A DNA stretch of 64,000 nucleotides, from assembly GCA_017163975.1 (NCBI GenBank), contig JAFFSR010000307.1, positions 310,001-374,000 of the forward strand, given 5' to 3'. The translations under genes were made by a program, and so were the position numbers. This DNA comes from Anastatus disparis (Eukaryota > Arthropoda > Insecta > Hymenoptera > Eupelmidae). The notes beneath the pieces were generated by a model. It ran no database searches and was not told the DNA's origin. It saw only the letters and a program-made list of their open reading frames with translations. Below, piece after piece: positions 52,721 to 64,000 of the stretch (position 1 is its first letter; every line of letters begins with the position of its first letter).

Positions 52721-52781
52721 CACACACACACACACACATACATACACACACACACACACGCGCGCGCGCGCGCGCGCACAC
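52721..52781. repeat. (CA)n-(CG)n alternating purine-pyrimidine tract
   Basis: acacac repeats with two 'tacat' breaks lead into an uninterrupted run of about nine CG dinucleotides and back to cacaca. Sixty bases of alternating purine and pyrimidine, a classic Z-DNA-forming composition. The short frame across it is not a gene. 52782-53199 holds nothing else recognisable. Confidence 0.85.
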
Positions 52782-53202
52782 ATTTTCTGGAAACTACTTT
52801 TTTCAACAACTTATTGCAAGATAGAGATCAGATTATTTTACATATAATTAGAAACAACATTTATGCCTATAATGTGGTTGTACACCAAATTAATTCAAAT
52901 TCCTACTCTACACGTATAAGTGTTTAAAATGAAATGTTTATACCCATATGTATAAGAATGACTAAATAATTATTAGAGTTTGTGATGGTTTAAAGTCTTA
53001 GCTACCTAAAAAGGTTATTGTTATAACAATAACGAGTGTTTTAATTCATGAATAGGCTTCTAATTGATGAATAACTTTCTACTCTTTGATCATGACACTT
53101 ATTTCAATAGTTTTTGAGTATTGAGATAAGATGTTAATGTTTAGTATACAGCTATTTCCAATAAGAAAAATTAATCATGCTTGATAATATATATTTTTAA
53201 CT

Positions 53203-53415
53203 GGGATGTCTCAGTGGCTCATTTGGTAGAGCAATGAATTTGTGATCTCGCAGACCTGAGTTCGAGTCCTGCTTTCTACGGCTGACTTATACGAGCACCA
53301 CTGTATACGATACATGTGCTTTGTTAACGAACACTTAACACCTCCGTTGCCAGCTAACTAGCATCGGTATGATAGCATAAATACTGCTAGGTTGAATAAA
53401 ATTGTAAAAGAAATG
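53203..53415 (+). mobile_element. tRNA-derived SINE
   Basis: The A box tggctcatttgg (53215-53226) and B box agttcgagtcc (53259-53269) of an RNA polymerase III promoter are spaced as in tRNA genes. The acceptor stem and T-stem do not pair, so this is not a functional tRNA. About 140 bp of unrelated body and an A-rich end follow, as in SINEs. The 3' limit is uncertain. Confidence 0.55.
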
Positions 53416-54309
53416 TTTAAACTGTCATACCTCCTTATTGATGGCTTCGTCCACTTTAAATCAAGATTTAATGTCAAGTTTATAAATAATAGAAGAAAAT
53501 AAGCTCTCGAAATGCAATTTCCAATGTGTCAAAGTTTGAGTAATTGCGATTACTATATAATAAACATAAAAACCAATCAGAAAGCTTCAAAATTCAGATC
53601 TGTAAAAAATCGTTTATTATCTACATTATTTACAACAAAAAGTGTACATATGAATTTGTTTCTAAAACCTCAGGATTTTGAGAAAAAAATGACAAAAATG
53701 GGACTTTTCCGAAAAATTTGAAAAATTTCGAATTTTTAGGGATCTATAACGCTTGATAATTATCTAGATCCTTGAAAATTTTTTAAAAATATTTTAGGTA
53801 TCAAAGAGAATATATTCTCAGAGTTTCAGCGATTTTCATTTTTTTAGCTCTACCAGTTGACGTGAAATGTTCCATATGTATATATTTATACGAACAAAAT
53901 TGATAACAATGTTTATATAGAAGAAGAGTGAACATACACACATATATATGTTTACTTTTATAAATATGAAACCCAACATTTTATTGTTTAAAAATATTAC
54001 GTTCTATGTTTTTCGAAAACTGATATTACTGATGCGAAAGAAAAAAAGGTTTTAAGAGAACAAAATCAAAAAGAAATCCTTTGAAACAATCAAAGAACCA
54101 GTATTAAACAAAAATCTGTATTTAACAATTCAATTATTAAATAATTAAAATACAGATTTTTGTTTATTTATTTGTTTGTTTATCTATTGGTTTATTTATT
54201 TTCAAAACCTTTAAGAAATCATAAATGATTGTCATTAAAAGAAGACTAAAACTAAACTTATAGTAGAAGAAAACAAAATTTAAAAAATTCAAAATTCATG
54301 TATTGACAT
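53416..54309. other. A+T-rich spacer with one hairpin
   Basis: aaacaaaaatctgtattt (about 54106) pairs with aaatacagatttttgttt (about 54149). No gene; the short frame at 53512 has no recognisable features. Confidence 0.55.
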
Positions 54310-54313
54310 GTTT

Positions 54314-55409
54314 TGTAACGAGAAATATATTTAGAAAAACAAAATTAAATATATCTGTGGGCTTCACGTGTACTTTCTTTACGTACGCGTGCACTTACCG
54401 TTACACAATAGTCTTTCAGTTTAAAACAAGTTTAAAACTGTTGATCCGCTTTGATTATCTCTCTCTAGTAATGAAAATCAATTAAACAATATTTAATACT
54501 CTAACAGAACTTCGCTTCGAAGTTCTGCCGCCCAAACGTCTTGTATGACGAAACCCACGACTTATACCCGAGTACTCTGCTAAATATTATCATTCAATAA
54601 AGAATGTATTATATTCGGTAATTAAAATCGAGACAAGATAAAATTGAATCAGCAAGAGACTAAGGTTATGCACTAATTAGCATTTAAATTTAATCTTACT
54701 TCGCTTTATTCAAATAAATTATTAAGTTTAATACAAGTAATTTAAGCTATAAAAGAAATGCGTTAAAAGTAAAATCAATGGTACTAATAGAAATAATACC
54801 TAACTTAACCTGAAATATGACGTATTGACACGGACGACTGTCTCTTATGCCGCAGATTGAACAAACATTCTAAAGAACATACGCATAACTCTGCAGACTT
54901 ACATGTACCAGGAAAAGATCCGCTCAGAGATTCCTTATATCTTTTTGATCAGCGACTTCGAGTATACTCTGTAGCGGCAGCGTAGACACGTGGTGCAGCT
55001 TGCTGTCTCTCTCTGTTAAACCAAACGTGATGGCTTTGGCAAAGCACAGCAAGCTATCAGACGATTATTGTCTAGTAATTATTCACTGCACACTGTTTAC
55101 CAGAACTGCAGCTTCTACTACACGAACAACTTGTGCAAAAAAAACTATTGCTAATTAATTCAAAAACAGTTAGGAAATAACGATGACGCTCAAACGCAAA
55201 CAGAAAGAAAATATGGCAGCTAAACAGTCTCTTGACACGTATGTTAACGTATCCATCTCGAATCTCCGCCATGCCTTGCGTGCACAATCGAAAACCAAAC
55301 CGTCAAAAATAAGCATAGGAGCTCACCAGCATGCTCGCGACTCACAACGAGGAGAGAGACAGATGTATACTACCATACAGTATACCTATAAATTACTATC
55401 CTCGTTACA
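54314..55409. mobile_element. Solo LTR 3 (1096 bp)
   Basis: It runs TGTAACGAGAAATAT ... ATCCTCGTTACA, flanked by GTTT at 54310-54313 and 55410-55413. The terminal TGTAACGAG/CTCGTTACA resemble those of solo LTR 2. Inside is a near-perfect hairpin AGAACTTCG-ctt-CGAAGTTCT (54506-54526). Confidence 0.8.
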
Positions 55410-55413
55410 GTTT

Positions 55414-56301
55414 TTACTTACATGTTAATTTAATAAATATCATATAGTTTAAAATATTTAATTTTATATTTATATGTCTGCATCATCGCTTTTTTCAAAA
55501 ACACTGGAAAAAGTTGGGGTTAACAGTTGTACTAAATACCAACGCGCAGCCATGTTGTGCATAACAGAGATCCTTCCTACGTTTTTGGGAAAGCTGCTAT
55601 CTCAAAGATTAAAGCTAGAGCGCGAACGCTTAATAGTGGAATCTAATACACTGTTAAGATGACAACTATAAGCCGTAGGTCGTCTTCTTACCTAAATTCT
55701 AACAGCAGACTTCTCATGGGCCGGTACGACGTCGCGTTTTAGTTGTTTATACATAAGATCGTTTAAACATGTATATCGACGGTCCTAAATTTTAAAACAT
55801 ACGGACTAATGTGCGTTTCGTACAGCGACACTACGCTACGGTAACGGAGAGTTCCCATACTTTTTTCAGTGTAATACTTACAAGGAGTCATTCAGATATC
55901 GATCGCATGTGCGCTGCTTGTAAATGTTTTTATAATTTTTTAAAATTATTTATCAACCGATTTATAATTTTCCACAAATCTTCTTTGTACATGAACTGAA
56001 AACTTTCTCGCTACAAGTTTCTTGTACTTGAAAATTCCCTCGATACTTTTTTTTCGAAAACATTATAAACGCACAGTTTGTAATTTGTATTAATTAATAA
56101 ACAATTACGACTAAGGATTCGAGAATTAACATTTTTTATCATTATCATAAGTTTCACTATCATATTAAGAAGATATATTTTAAATTTTAGCGAAATCGGT
56201 TAATATTTATTTGAGTTACAACAATTTAAGATTAAAAAAGTATTAAAATTTAATGTAAAACATTTTTTCTGTTTTTGATTTTTTTCTTGAAGAATTAAAA
56301 T
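55414..56301. other. Spacer without a supported gene
   Basis: Short frames (55474-55662, 55811-55999) lack recognisable domains or flanking signals. The stretch 55480-55760 is somewhat less A+T-rich than its surroundings and could be an unrecognised repeat. Confidence 0.45.
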
Positions 56302-56850
56302 TTAAGAAGGGGCCGAACTATCTGTCTTTGTCTAATAGCATTTTTCATCATTTATTTAAACACTATCCGGTATAACAAAAAAAAAATAGCAGCCCCCGCT
56401 AGATATTAGTATAATAAGTAAATTTTGTAATAACAACCAAATTTTTTCACTGCGTAGTTTTTGAATAATTAGAGACCTACCAAAAAAAGATAGGTTATAT
56501 TCTAGATTGCTAGTAGGTCTCTAATTAGTCAAAAACTATGCGGTAAAAAATTTGGTTGTTATTACAAAATTTACTAATTATACTACCCTACTGAAAAATA
56601 TATATGAGATCTCATATGAGATTTTGGCACGAGAACTCATATGAGATCTCATATGAGATCTCATATATATTTTTTAGTGGGGTTGAAAATGTAAAATATA
56701 AATGAGATCTCATATGAGATCTCATATATATTTTTCAGTAGGGTAATATCTAGCGGGGGCTGCTATTTTTTTCTTGTTATACCGGATAGTGTTTACATAA
56801 ATGATGAAAAACGCTATTAGACAAAGACAGCTAGTTCGGCCCCTTCTTAA
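56302..56850. mobile_element. Three nested palindromic elements (foldback copy 3)
   Basis: Outer arms are 56302-56408 and 56744-56850 (ttaagaaggggccgaact, gtctttgtctaatagc, gcagcccccgctagatatta). Between them lies a second hairpin (56409-56583, gtaaattttgtaataacaac, ctaattattcaaaaactacg-like arms). Beside that is a third (56586-56744) with ACCCTACTGAAAAAT ends and repeated atgagatctcat palindromes. The outer tip shares GTCYTTGTCTAAT and gcatttttcatcatttat-like sequence with the foldback at 1125. Confidence 0.8.
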
Positions 56851-56854
56851 AAAA

Positions 56855-58493
56855 AAAATGTTTATATGAAAAATATGTGGCGTAATGAGTTTTTAACGTC
56901 AAATTTTTTCTTCAAAATTGAAGAAAATGGAATTTTTACTACCAAGTGACTTCAGTTTTACGTGCTCCGAGCGTAAATGCCCTTATTGCATCCAGGCCTT
57001 CAATTATACTAAAATAATCCTATAGATCTTAAAAGACTTTAAAATAAACATTATGATATATCAAGTGTTATTAAGTTAAGAATTATTAAATAAATTTATA
57101 TCAAAAGTAATTATTTAAAAATTTTTTTTAAGATTTTAAATTTATTATTAATATGACTTTAATCATTAATATCAGTTAATTAATAATATAATATTTTTTT
57201 AATTTATATTTTCTTTGATATGTATTATTGATATTCAATATACAAAATAGATTATATTACGAATATATAACACGAAATCATGTAATTTACAAAACAAAGT
57301 AGGTTTTAGGGCTCCTGGCAAAGGGTTTCCACTAATTAAAAAACCTAACGCGCCCTTCACGGTATCACTACATTATACCCCTTTTTCCGTTGATTTATTG
57401 AGTGGAAATAATTTAAAAAATGATTTTCTATGTATAAAGACTTGTCTCTGGAACTTTTCATTTTTACAGAACTATAAAACTTTACATAGTGAATAACATT
57501 ATTTCATCAACTTAATGAATTATACTATAAAATCACATTTTACTTTAAATATTATAAGTGAAAAAAGTCGATATCTGAGAATGGGAACGCACCCAAACCC
57601 AAAAATATGGTAAATATTAAAATTTTGGTTGCGGGACTTTTCCAAAATTTTTTATTAATTTTTTTGTCATTCTTTGAAAAAAGTTTATCGTGACTTAAAA
57701 ATTGATTACATACTGTATGAGATAATATATATGTAAAAAATCATGAATACAAACGTGTGCCTATCTTAATAAACTAAGTATAAGGTATTGAACTAGTGAT
57801 ACCATGTTTTTAAGAAAGAAAATTTTTTTTACATTTTCAAGCACAGAATTTTGAACAAGCAATAGAAGTCGAAAATTCTTTCTGGATATAATTTTATACT
57901 TAATAGAGCATCATATAAAACTTTAGTCATAAGTGTGCTCCTTTTACAAATATGTTTTTTTAAATTAAAAACTTTAGAGCATACTGCGTGACTCATTTAA
58001 AATTTTAACATTTTCCATTCGCACATTTTATGATTGTTTGAAAGTAATAAAATAAACATTGTAAATGGTAGTTTAATATGTAAAAAAATATTCAATCATA
58101 GTGTTCAATCGATATATCAATGTCGTTATTCTTAAAAATCATTTTTCGAAGTGAACATCTCAAAAGGTATTTTTATTAAAAACAAGAAAGTATATTTTTC
58201 AAATTTATTCGGAAACTGATGTAAACAAATACTCTTAGTCCATTTTATTTGGATCGAATGTTTACTATCGGCCTTTATTCAGGGGACAGTTAGTTCTTCA
58301 TTGTCTTTCGCGATGATAATATGAAGACATTCAGCTCTATCAATCTAAACGTAATAGTGTTGTGCAAACGGTAATGGAAGTTTTCAGTGTATAAATAAAA
58401 ATAATTAGTTAGTTAACATATTACACTGCTTTTGGTTAATTATTTCAAAATTTATTTAAATAATCACTGTTTTTATAATATATTGAACAGTGA
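56855..58493. other. A+T-rich spacer upstream of the transposase gene
   Basis: No gene recognised. A slightly less A+T-rich block lies near 57300-57395. I looked for terminal inverted repeats paired with sequence after 61064 and found none convincing. Confidence 0.5.
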
Positions 58494-61064
58494 TGGAAGA
58501 TCAGATTCAAAATAAAAACCGCGAGTCTCAACTTGCTCTAAAAAAACAAAAAATGCAAGATGAAAGAAAAAAAAAGAAAAAAGATACAATCACATTGCAT
58601 GGATGAAAATTGAAAATAAAAGTAGAAATGAAATGAACGCTGTTAAGAAAGAATCGTGGAAACGCAAGTTAGAAGATGACAATCTTAATAATTGTAATTT
58701 GTCTCATAGTTTATTGATAAATGAAGAAACAAATTTCAATATTGATTTGAATGACGTAAGAATATTAGAAAGTAACTTAGATACAATAAACGAATCTAAT
58801 AATTTGCTGAATCGCGTTCGTACAAGAAATCGTAATAAAGAAAATGATATTATTGTAAAATGTTCTAAATCAAAAAAATTACGAAAATCAAAAACATTGC
58901 CCTCTACACAAAATACTCAGAATTTTAACAAAATAATTTATGAAAATAATTGTTCAAAAGGATCGAATAAATTATTAAAATCATTAAGATATACAGAAAA
59001 TAGAGAGGCAAAACTTCAAATACAAATTGTAAATTTAGAAAAAATTATTAAAAAGAAAAATAAGGACATTCACAAATATAAATGCAGATTTTACAGATTA
59101 AAAAAAAAAATTACTCGAATTGATCCAATAATGAAAAACGTTAAGGAAATTGAGACTAAAGGAAAGAATAAAATTAGGGAGCGTTTAGTTCATGCTGAAG
59201 TATTAGAAAAACAATTATTAAATCAAAAAAGCGAGTTGCATGGAGAAAAAGAAAAATGAGCCTTTGCAAAAATAGTTTCTGGTAGAATCACGAAAAAATA
59301 CAAGCTAATGAAAAAAAATGTCTGGACTCGTAAGTGAATATCTATAACGTAAAAATCTAATTTCTAAGAAATTATTTTTTGATAGAAAAAAAATTAGAAT
59401 GAAACTTTTTGGGCTGCGGCAGAGAAAAGTGTTACTAACTTTTTGGAAAGAGATGAAAATTCAGCGTTAGCTCCTGGTAAAAATGAAATCATCACTAAAA
59501 ATGGTATCGAAAAGCGAAAAAGATTTTTTATTAGATACGATGTCAAATTTATATATAAAATATAAAGAAGAAAACTTATTTCAATTATCGAAAGCAACTT
59601 TTTTCCGTTCCAAACCGTTCTGGATTATGCATAAAAAATTTACAGCCCGTGACACGTGCCTTTGTAAAACGCATGAAAATTTCAATTTGCTAGCTAAAAA
59701 ACTCTTCTTTTTGAAAGTATTAACAACTAGTAACGTAACTAAATTTATCAAAACAATAAACTGTAATATTACCAAAAAAGAATGTATGTATGGTATATAT
59801 TCAAAGTGTAAAAATAAAGGAGTGGAAATTACAAATAATAAAGATCGCACATTTTATAATCAATGGGTAAGAAGTAAAGAAAAAAAATTAGGCAAACAAA
59901 ATAAAATTTATGATGTTATAATAACATCTAAAAAAAATGAATGCACCGTAGATGAGATAATTAAAGAATTTAATTCGCAAATAATACCGTTCTTAAAGCA
60001 TTCACATAACACTTGGCATCAATATGTAACTCTTCTAAATATCGAAATGAATTTAAAGTCAAATGAAGTGAAAGTAATTATAGATTTTTCAGAGAATTAC
60101 CTTTGTAAATACGTTAACGAAGTTCAAAGTGTTCACTTTGGAGCTTCAAGAAAACAATTAACTCTACACACTGGAGTCTATTATTATAGAAATAGTGATA
60201 ATGAAATTGCTTGCGTATCATTTGCTACTGTATCAGAATGCCTTAGACATGACGCATGTGCAGTGTGGGCACATTTAAGGCCAATTTTGTCATTAATTAA
60301 ATCCAATGTACCTGAGGTAAATATTATTTATTTTCAAAGTGACGGCCCAGTTACACAATATAAAAATAAAATCAATTTTGATTTGTTCGCATATCACTGT
60401 AAGGAATTTGGTTTGGCTAAAGTCACTTGGAATTTCACAACGCCGGAACATGGTAAAAGCAACGCAGACGGTACTGGAGGTACAATTAAGACCTTGTGCG
60501 ATCGAGCAGTATCAAATGGAAAAGACATTCTTTCAGTTCAAGATATTTTAGATGTTATAAGTAAATCCAAAATTAAATTATTGATCTTCACTCAAGCTGA
60601 CATTGAAATGGTCGATTTATGAATGAGACCAAATATGAAATCTGCGCCAGATTCTAAAAAAACTTTTCAAGTTATTTGGACATATCAAACGCCAAATATT
60701 TTACATTTAAATTACCTTTCTTGTTTTGATTCAAATTACATTGAAAATCCTCCTTGTTAACATTTCTCGTTGACTTCAAAAGGATGGAATTTAGTTCAAG
60801 TGAAAGAGAAACAACAAAAATTTATAAATGTTAAGTCATGTAAAAAAAAAGAAAAAAAAAATTTCTGAGATATTAAAAAAGTTAACAAAATGTAAAAAAA
60901 ATCAAAAAACAGAAGATACACTTTCTCAAACTCTAAGCAGTATCAAATTGAATGAAAAAAAGAAGAAAATAGATGATGATCAAAATAGATTAAAAAATAT
61001 TGAAATGCAAAAAAAAGTTCGTTATTCTAGTCGTATTCAAAGCAGAGAGCTAAAAATTGTATAA
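58494..61064 (+). pseudogene. Degenerate transposase-like gene, unassigned DNA-transposon family
   Basis: The ATG at 58494 (MEDQIQNKNRESQLALKKQK) is followed by a frameshift into 58603-59259, a Lys-rich coiled-coil region. After several stops the main frame 59483-60622 (379 aa) carries RSKPFWIMHKKFTARDTCLC (Cys cluster with CKTHENF), CNITKKECMYG, VIIDFSENYLCKYVNEVQS, HFGASRKQLTLHTGVYYY, YFQSDGPVTQYKNKINF and NFTTPEHGKSNADGTGGTIK. Asp in IDFSE, Asp in QSDGP and an acidic residue near NADG could form an RNase H-fold catalytic triad; that is inference. The pieces up to 61064 finish the Lys-rich C-terminus. I recognise the motif set from invertebrate repeats but cannot name the superfamily. Confidence 0.65.
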
Positions 61065-61267
61065 TTATTTTATGTAATAAAATTTTTATTGTAACATAAA
61101 TACCGTGAATTTTCATTCATTATTATATTGTATTGTATTGTTAACAATAAATGATCAGAAAAATTATTATAGATCAAACAATGTGCCTGCTTAATCAAAA
61201 TAAACACACATTCTCAACAATTTCTATAATTTAATTTTTTAACATTACAATAAGCTATAAGTGTGAG

Positions 61268-61334
<67 letters not shown>

Positions 61335-61750
61335 GTTGTAAGGAAATTTTCTACGACCAAGGTCCTCCCCTTCTCTTCTTTTCCTCATCCTCTTACCTAA
61401 TTTTGATCCTCTTTTTTTTCCCTTATTTTTTACGTTATTTTACGTTATTTGTTCCTCTTCCTTTTCTTTTCCTTTTCTCTTCCTCCCCTCTTCTTTTTCT
61501 CTTATTTTGAGTTTCCTCATGTCTTCATTTTCTCTTCCTTTTCTCTTCCTCAAAAAATCCATCACTTTTTTCCGTTATTTTTACGTTATTTTAGGTCATT
61601 TTTGCTCCTCCTCAGATAAATCCTCAAATTTAACCTTTTTTGTGTTATTTTAGGTTATTTTACGTTTTTGTTCCTCTTCCTTAGCTGCTCCTTAGCTCAT
61701 CCTCTTTGATCCTCAATTTCATTCAAATTCCATCATTGAAAAAGCTTCTT
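61065..61750. repeat. (TA)n microsatellite plus ~380-bp pyrimidine-rich tract
   Basis: 61269-61330 is (TA)n, then tatatagttgtaaggaaatt, then 61350-61735 is almost all T and C on this strand (blocks of ttcctcttcc, cttttctcttcc and repeated gttattttacgttatt). A similar order occurs at 46799-47045. No gene. Confidence 0.75.
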
Positions 61751-61942
61751 GCTAATTTTTATTGTTTGCACCTACTGCTTTTACTTTAAATATATAGAAC
61801 AAACATATTAAGTTAATAATTTTTATGATAAATTTTATAAAATTTTATATAATTATCGTTTAAAAGAATAAATGACATCAAACATGGTAAAATAGAAATT
61901 TCGCAAGCCTCCTGTGCGTAAGCGCGTCAACCTCCACTACTA
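61751..61942. repeat. ~191-bp direct repeat, copy 1
   Basis: gctaatttttattgtttgca ... gcgcgtcaacctccactactaa. The second copy is at 62242-62432 in the same orientation with few differences. The 300 bp between them contain a short gtatactatgatatagtatac palindrome and no gene. Confidence 0.85.
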
Positions 61943-62241
61943 AGTAAAACTGTAAAACATATTAATTCATTGAAATTATTTTAAATTTAAAATGTTCTTT
62001 TAACATTATAATTTTTATATTTTAAATTAGATCAATGTTTTTTAATATTTTGATTATTACTTTGAATTATTTTATAATGGGTATCTAATGGATCAAGTGT
62101 ATCACTTGTAACGAGGATAAAAAATTACTCGTATACTATGATATAGTATACGCATATATCCATCTCCGTTGTGAGTCGCACAGCACAACGTAGATTTTTA
62201 TGCTTAATGTGTGAGTATAAGAGTGAGACGGAGAGAGTCTG

Positions 62242-62432
62242 TGCTAATTTTTATTGTTTGCACCTACTGCTTTTACTTTAAATATATAGAACAAACCTAT
62301 TAAGTTAATAATTTTTATGATAAATTTTATAAAATGTACAATTATTGCTTAAAAGAATAAATGACATCAAACATGGTAAAATGGAAATTCCGCAAGTCAC
62401 CTGTGCGCAAGCGCGCCAACCTCCACTACTAA
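62242..62432. repeat. ~191-bp direct repeat, copy 2
   Basis: Partner of 61751-61942. It ends exactly where recognisable Helitron helicase sequence begins, so a rearrangement joined the two here. Confidence 0.85.
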
Positions 62433-62434
62433 TT

Positions 62435-63948
62435 ATTTTGTTGAAGATTTTAATGAAAATAAAAAAAATAATGCTTTATTTGAACTTAATAATATTTTTA
62501 TTAATGAATACATATCTTGTAAAGATTTTGGTTTACCTGAACCAAAAATAAATTCAATTACTTTGAACAATAATCATCATGATGAAATAGAAAGCAAAAA
62601 AAAATTTTTAATTAATGTATAATAAATTAAACGATGAACAAAAATTAATTTTTGAAATTTTAACTGAAAAAGATAATAAAAAAATATATTTTATCGATGG
62701 TCCTGGAGGAACAGGAAAAACTTTTTTATATAAGACTTTAATATTTTATTTTATATCAATTAATAAAAAAATTTTGTCTATGGCTTGGACTGGTATTGCA
62801 TCTACTTTATTACCTAAAGGAATGACAAGTCATAAGACTTTTAGATCACCTTTAAATTTAAATACAATTAAAAATGCATTTTTAGAAAAACAATTAGATA
62901 AAAAAAAATTAAGAGAAGCTGATATAATAATATGGGATGAAGCATCAATGATTCCAAAAAAGCATTAGAAATAGTTAATAATACAATAAAAGATGTTTGT
63001 AATAGTAATTTTCTTTTTGGTGGAAAATTAATTATTTTAGGTGGTGATTTTCGACAAATTTTACCAGTTGTTAAACATGGAAATAAAAATTTAATTATAG
63101 AAGAAACAATAAAAAGTTCATATATATGGCAATTTTTTAGTATATTAAAATTAACAAAAAAACATTCGATCTAAAAATAAAAAATTTGCTTCATTTCTAT
63201 TACAAATTGGTGATGGCAAAATGAAACCTTTCATAATTCCAAACAAATTACAAACTAACGATATTTGTTCTAAAATTTATTCAAATATTAATAAAAATTG
63301 TTGCAAAGAAAAAATTATATTAGCTCCTCATAATGAAGATATTGATAATTTAAATAAAAAAGTATTAAATTTATTAAATGGAAAAACTGAAACATATTAT
63401 AGTATAGATTACGCTACGCATAAAGGTGTTGATCAAACTGATGATAACATTTATTTGAATTACCAAATAGAATTTTTAAATAAAATTAAAGGTTTACCAC
63501 CTCATAAATTAATTTAAAAGTTAATGCTATAGTAATGTTGTTAAGAAATTCAAGTATATCGGAAGGATTATGTAATGGTACACGATTGAAAATTATAAAT
63601 TTATATAAACATAATATTGAAGCTGAAATAATAACAGGCGATAAAAGTAGAAATAAAGTTTTTATTCTAAAAATTACTTTAAATACAGGAAATAATTTTT
63701 CATTACCATTCATTCTTTACAGAAAACAATTTCCAATTATATTAGCATTTGCAATAACTATAAATAAACCACAAGGTCAAAGTTTCGATAATGTAGGCTT
63801 ATTTATAAGAAGACCATTGTTTTTACATGGTCAATTGTACGTTGCTTTGTCAAAATGTAAAACTTTAAATAATATTTATATTCAAAATAATTTAGATGAT
63901 ACATCAAAAATAGATAACATTGTTTGGACAGAAATTTTCAATAAATAA
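62435..63948 (+). pseudogene. Helitron PIF1-type helicase relic
   Basis: Starts inside the pre-helicase region (FELNNIFINEYISCKDFGLP near 62480). The helicase motifs follow: Walker A FIDGPGGTGKTFLYKTL (near 62693), Walker B IIIWDEASM (near 62925), LGGDFRQILPVV (near 63045), a motif IV-like block, GLCNGTRLKIINLYKH (near 63565), FAITINKPQGQSFDNVGLFI (near 63750) and HGQLYVALSKC (near 63830), ending at 63946-63948. Frame breaks occur near 62620, 62968, 63172 and 63517. The Rep nuclease domain is absent. It would unwind DNA for rolling-circle transposition but is inactive here. The remaining 52 bases to the window end are A+T-rich. Confidence 0.88.
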
Positions 63949-64000
63949 TTTATTTAAATTCTTACCATTTTTATTAATTCATTTCATTTAATTTTAACGA

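Noticed and set aside
53204..53278. Functional tRNA gene
   Set aside because: A and B boxes are present but the acceptor and T stems do not pair, so I call a tRNA-derived SINE.
55474..55662. 62-codon frame as a small gene
   Set aside because: No homology recognised, no promoter or splice signal, and the flanks are repeat-rich.

Overview
The window is A+T-rich eukaryotic DNA, almost certainly from an insect. The evidence is spliceosomal introns, an arthropod-style TATA plus TCAGT core promoter, retrotransposon primer-binding sites matching insect tRNA-Lys(CTT) and initiator tRNA-Met, and Polinton, Helitron and foldback elements of the kinds common in insect genomes. A hymenopteran host is plausible, but that is inference. 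I see no convincing host housekeeping gene. The window is an intergenic or heterochromatic patchwork of nested mobile elements.

Layout. 0-3 kb: short tandem and foldback repeats, then a small candidate spliced gene behind a textbook core promoter (2060-2627). 3.07-24.79 kb: a DNA element with ~850-bp terminal inverted repeats. Inside it is a foldback element, and inside one arm of that foldback sits a 16.4-kb Ty3/gypsy-type LTR retrotransposon (4705-21147, ATAT target duplication). This retrotransposon is the most interesting object here. It has 3.4-kb LTRs that differ at under 1% of positions by eye, a tRNA-Lys PBS, a gag with an SAP-like N-terminus and zinc knuckles, and a GGGAAAC -1 frameshift signal with a hairpin. 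Its pol is PR-RT-RNaseH-IN. A third ORF in the env position encodes zinc knuckles instead of an envelope and starts exactly at a splice acceptor.

25.0-45.8 kb: a decayed Polinton/Maverick carrying the full hallmark set: protein-primed DNA polymerase B, retroviral-type integrase with chromodomain, packaging ATPase, adenain-like protease, minor and major capsid proteins, a PLA2-motif virion protein, a fibre-like protein and conserved unknowns. Nearly all are broken, except one intron-containing gene at the left end (25040-25944), whose broken paralogue lies at the right end. The ATPase is split by a 7.6-kb insertion (34089-41704). That insertion is a TIR element made of 69-bp satellite. It holds a foldback element, which holds a Copia retrotransposon (35788-40835), which holds a 321-bp MITE.

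45.8-64 kb: a Helitron helicase fragment, minisatellites, three solo LTRs each with an exact 4-bp target duplication, a degenerate tandem array, a tRNA-derived SINE, triply nested palindromes, a decayed transposase gene of a family I cannot name (58494-61064) and a second Helitron helicase relic running to the window end.

How the parts relate: insertion order can be read from the nesting. Genes within each element cooperate only inside that element (gag/pol/ORF3 in the gypsy-like element; replication, packaging and capsid genes in the Polinton). The gypsy-like element is the youngest intact structure. The Polinton and Helitron pieces are old.
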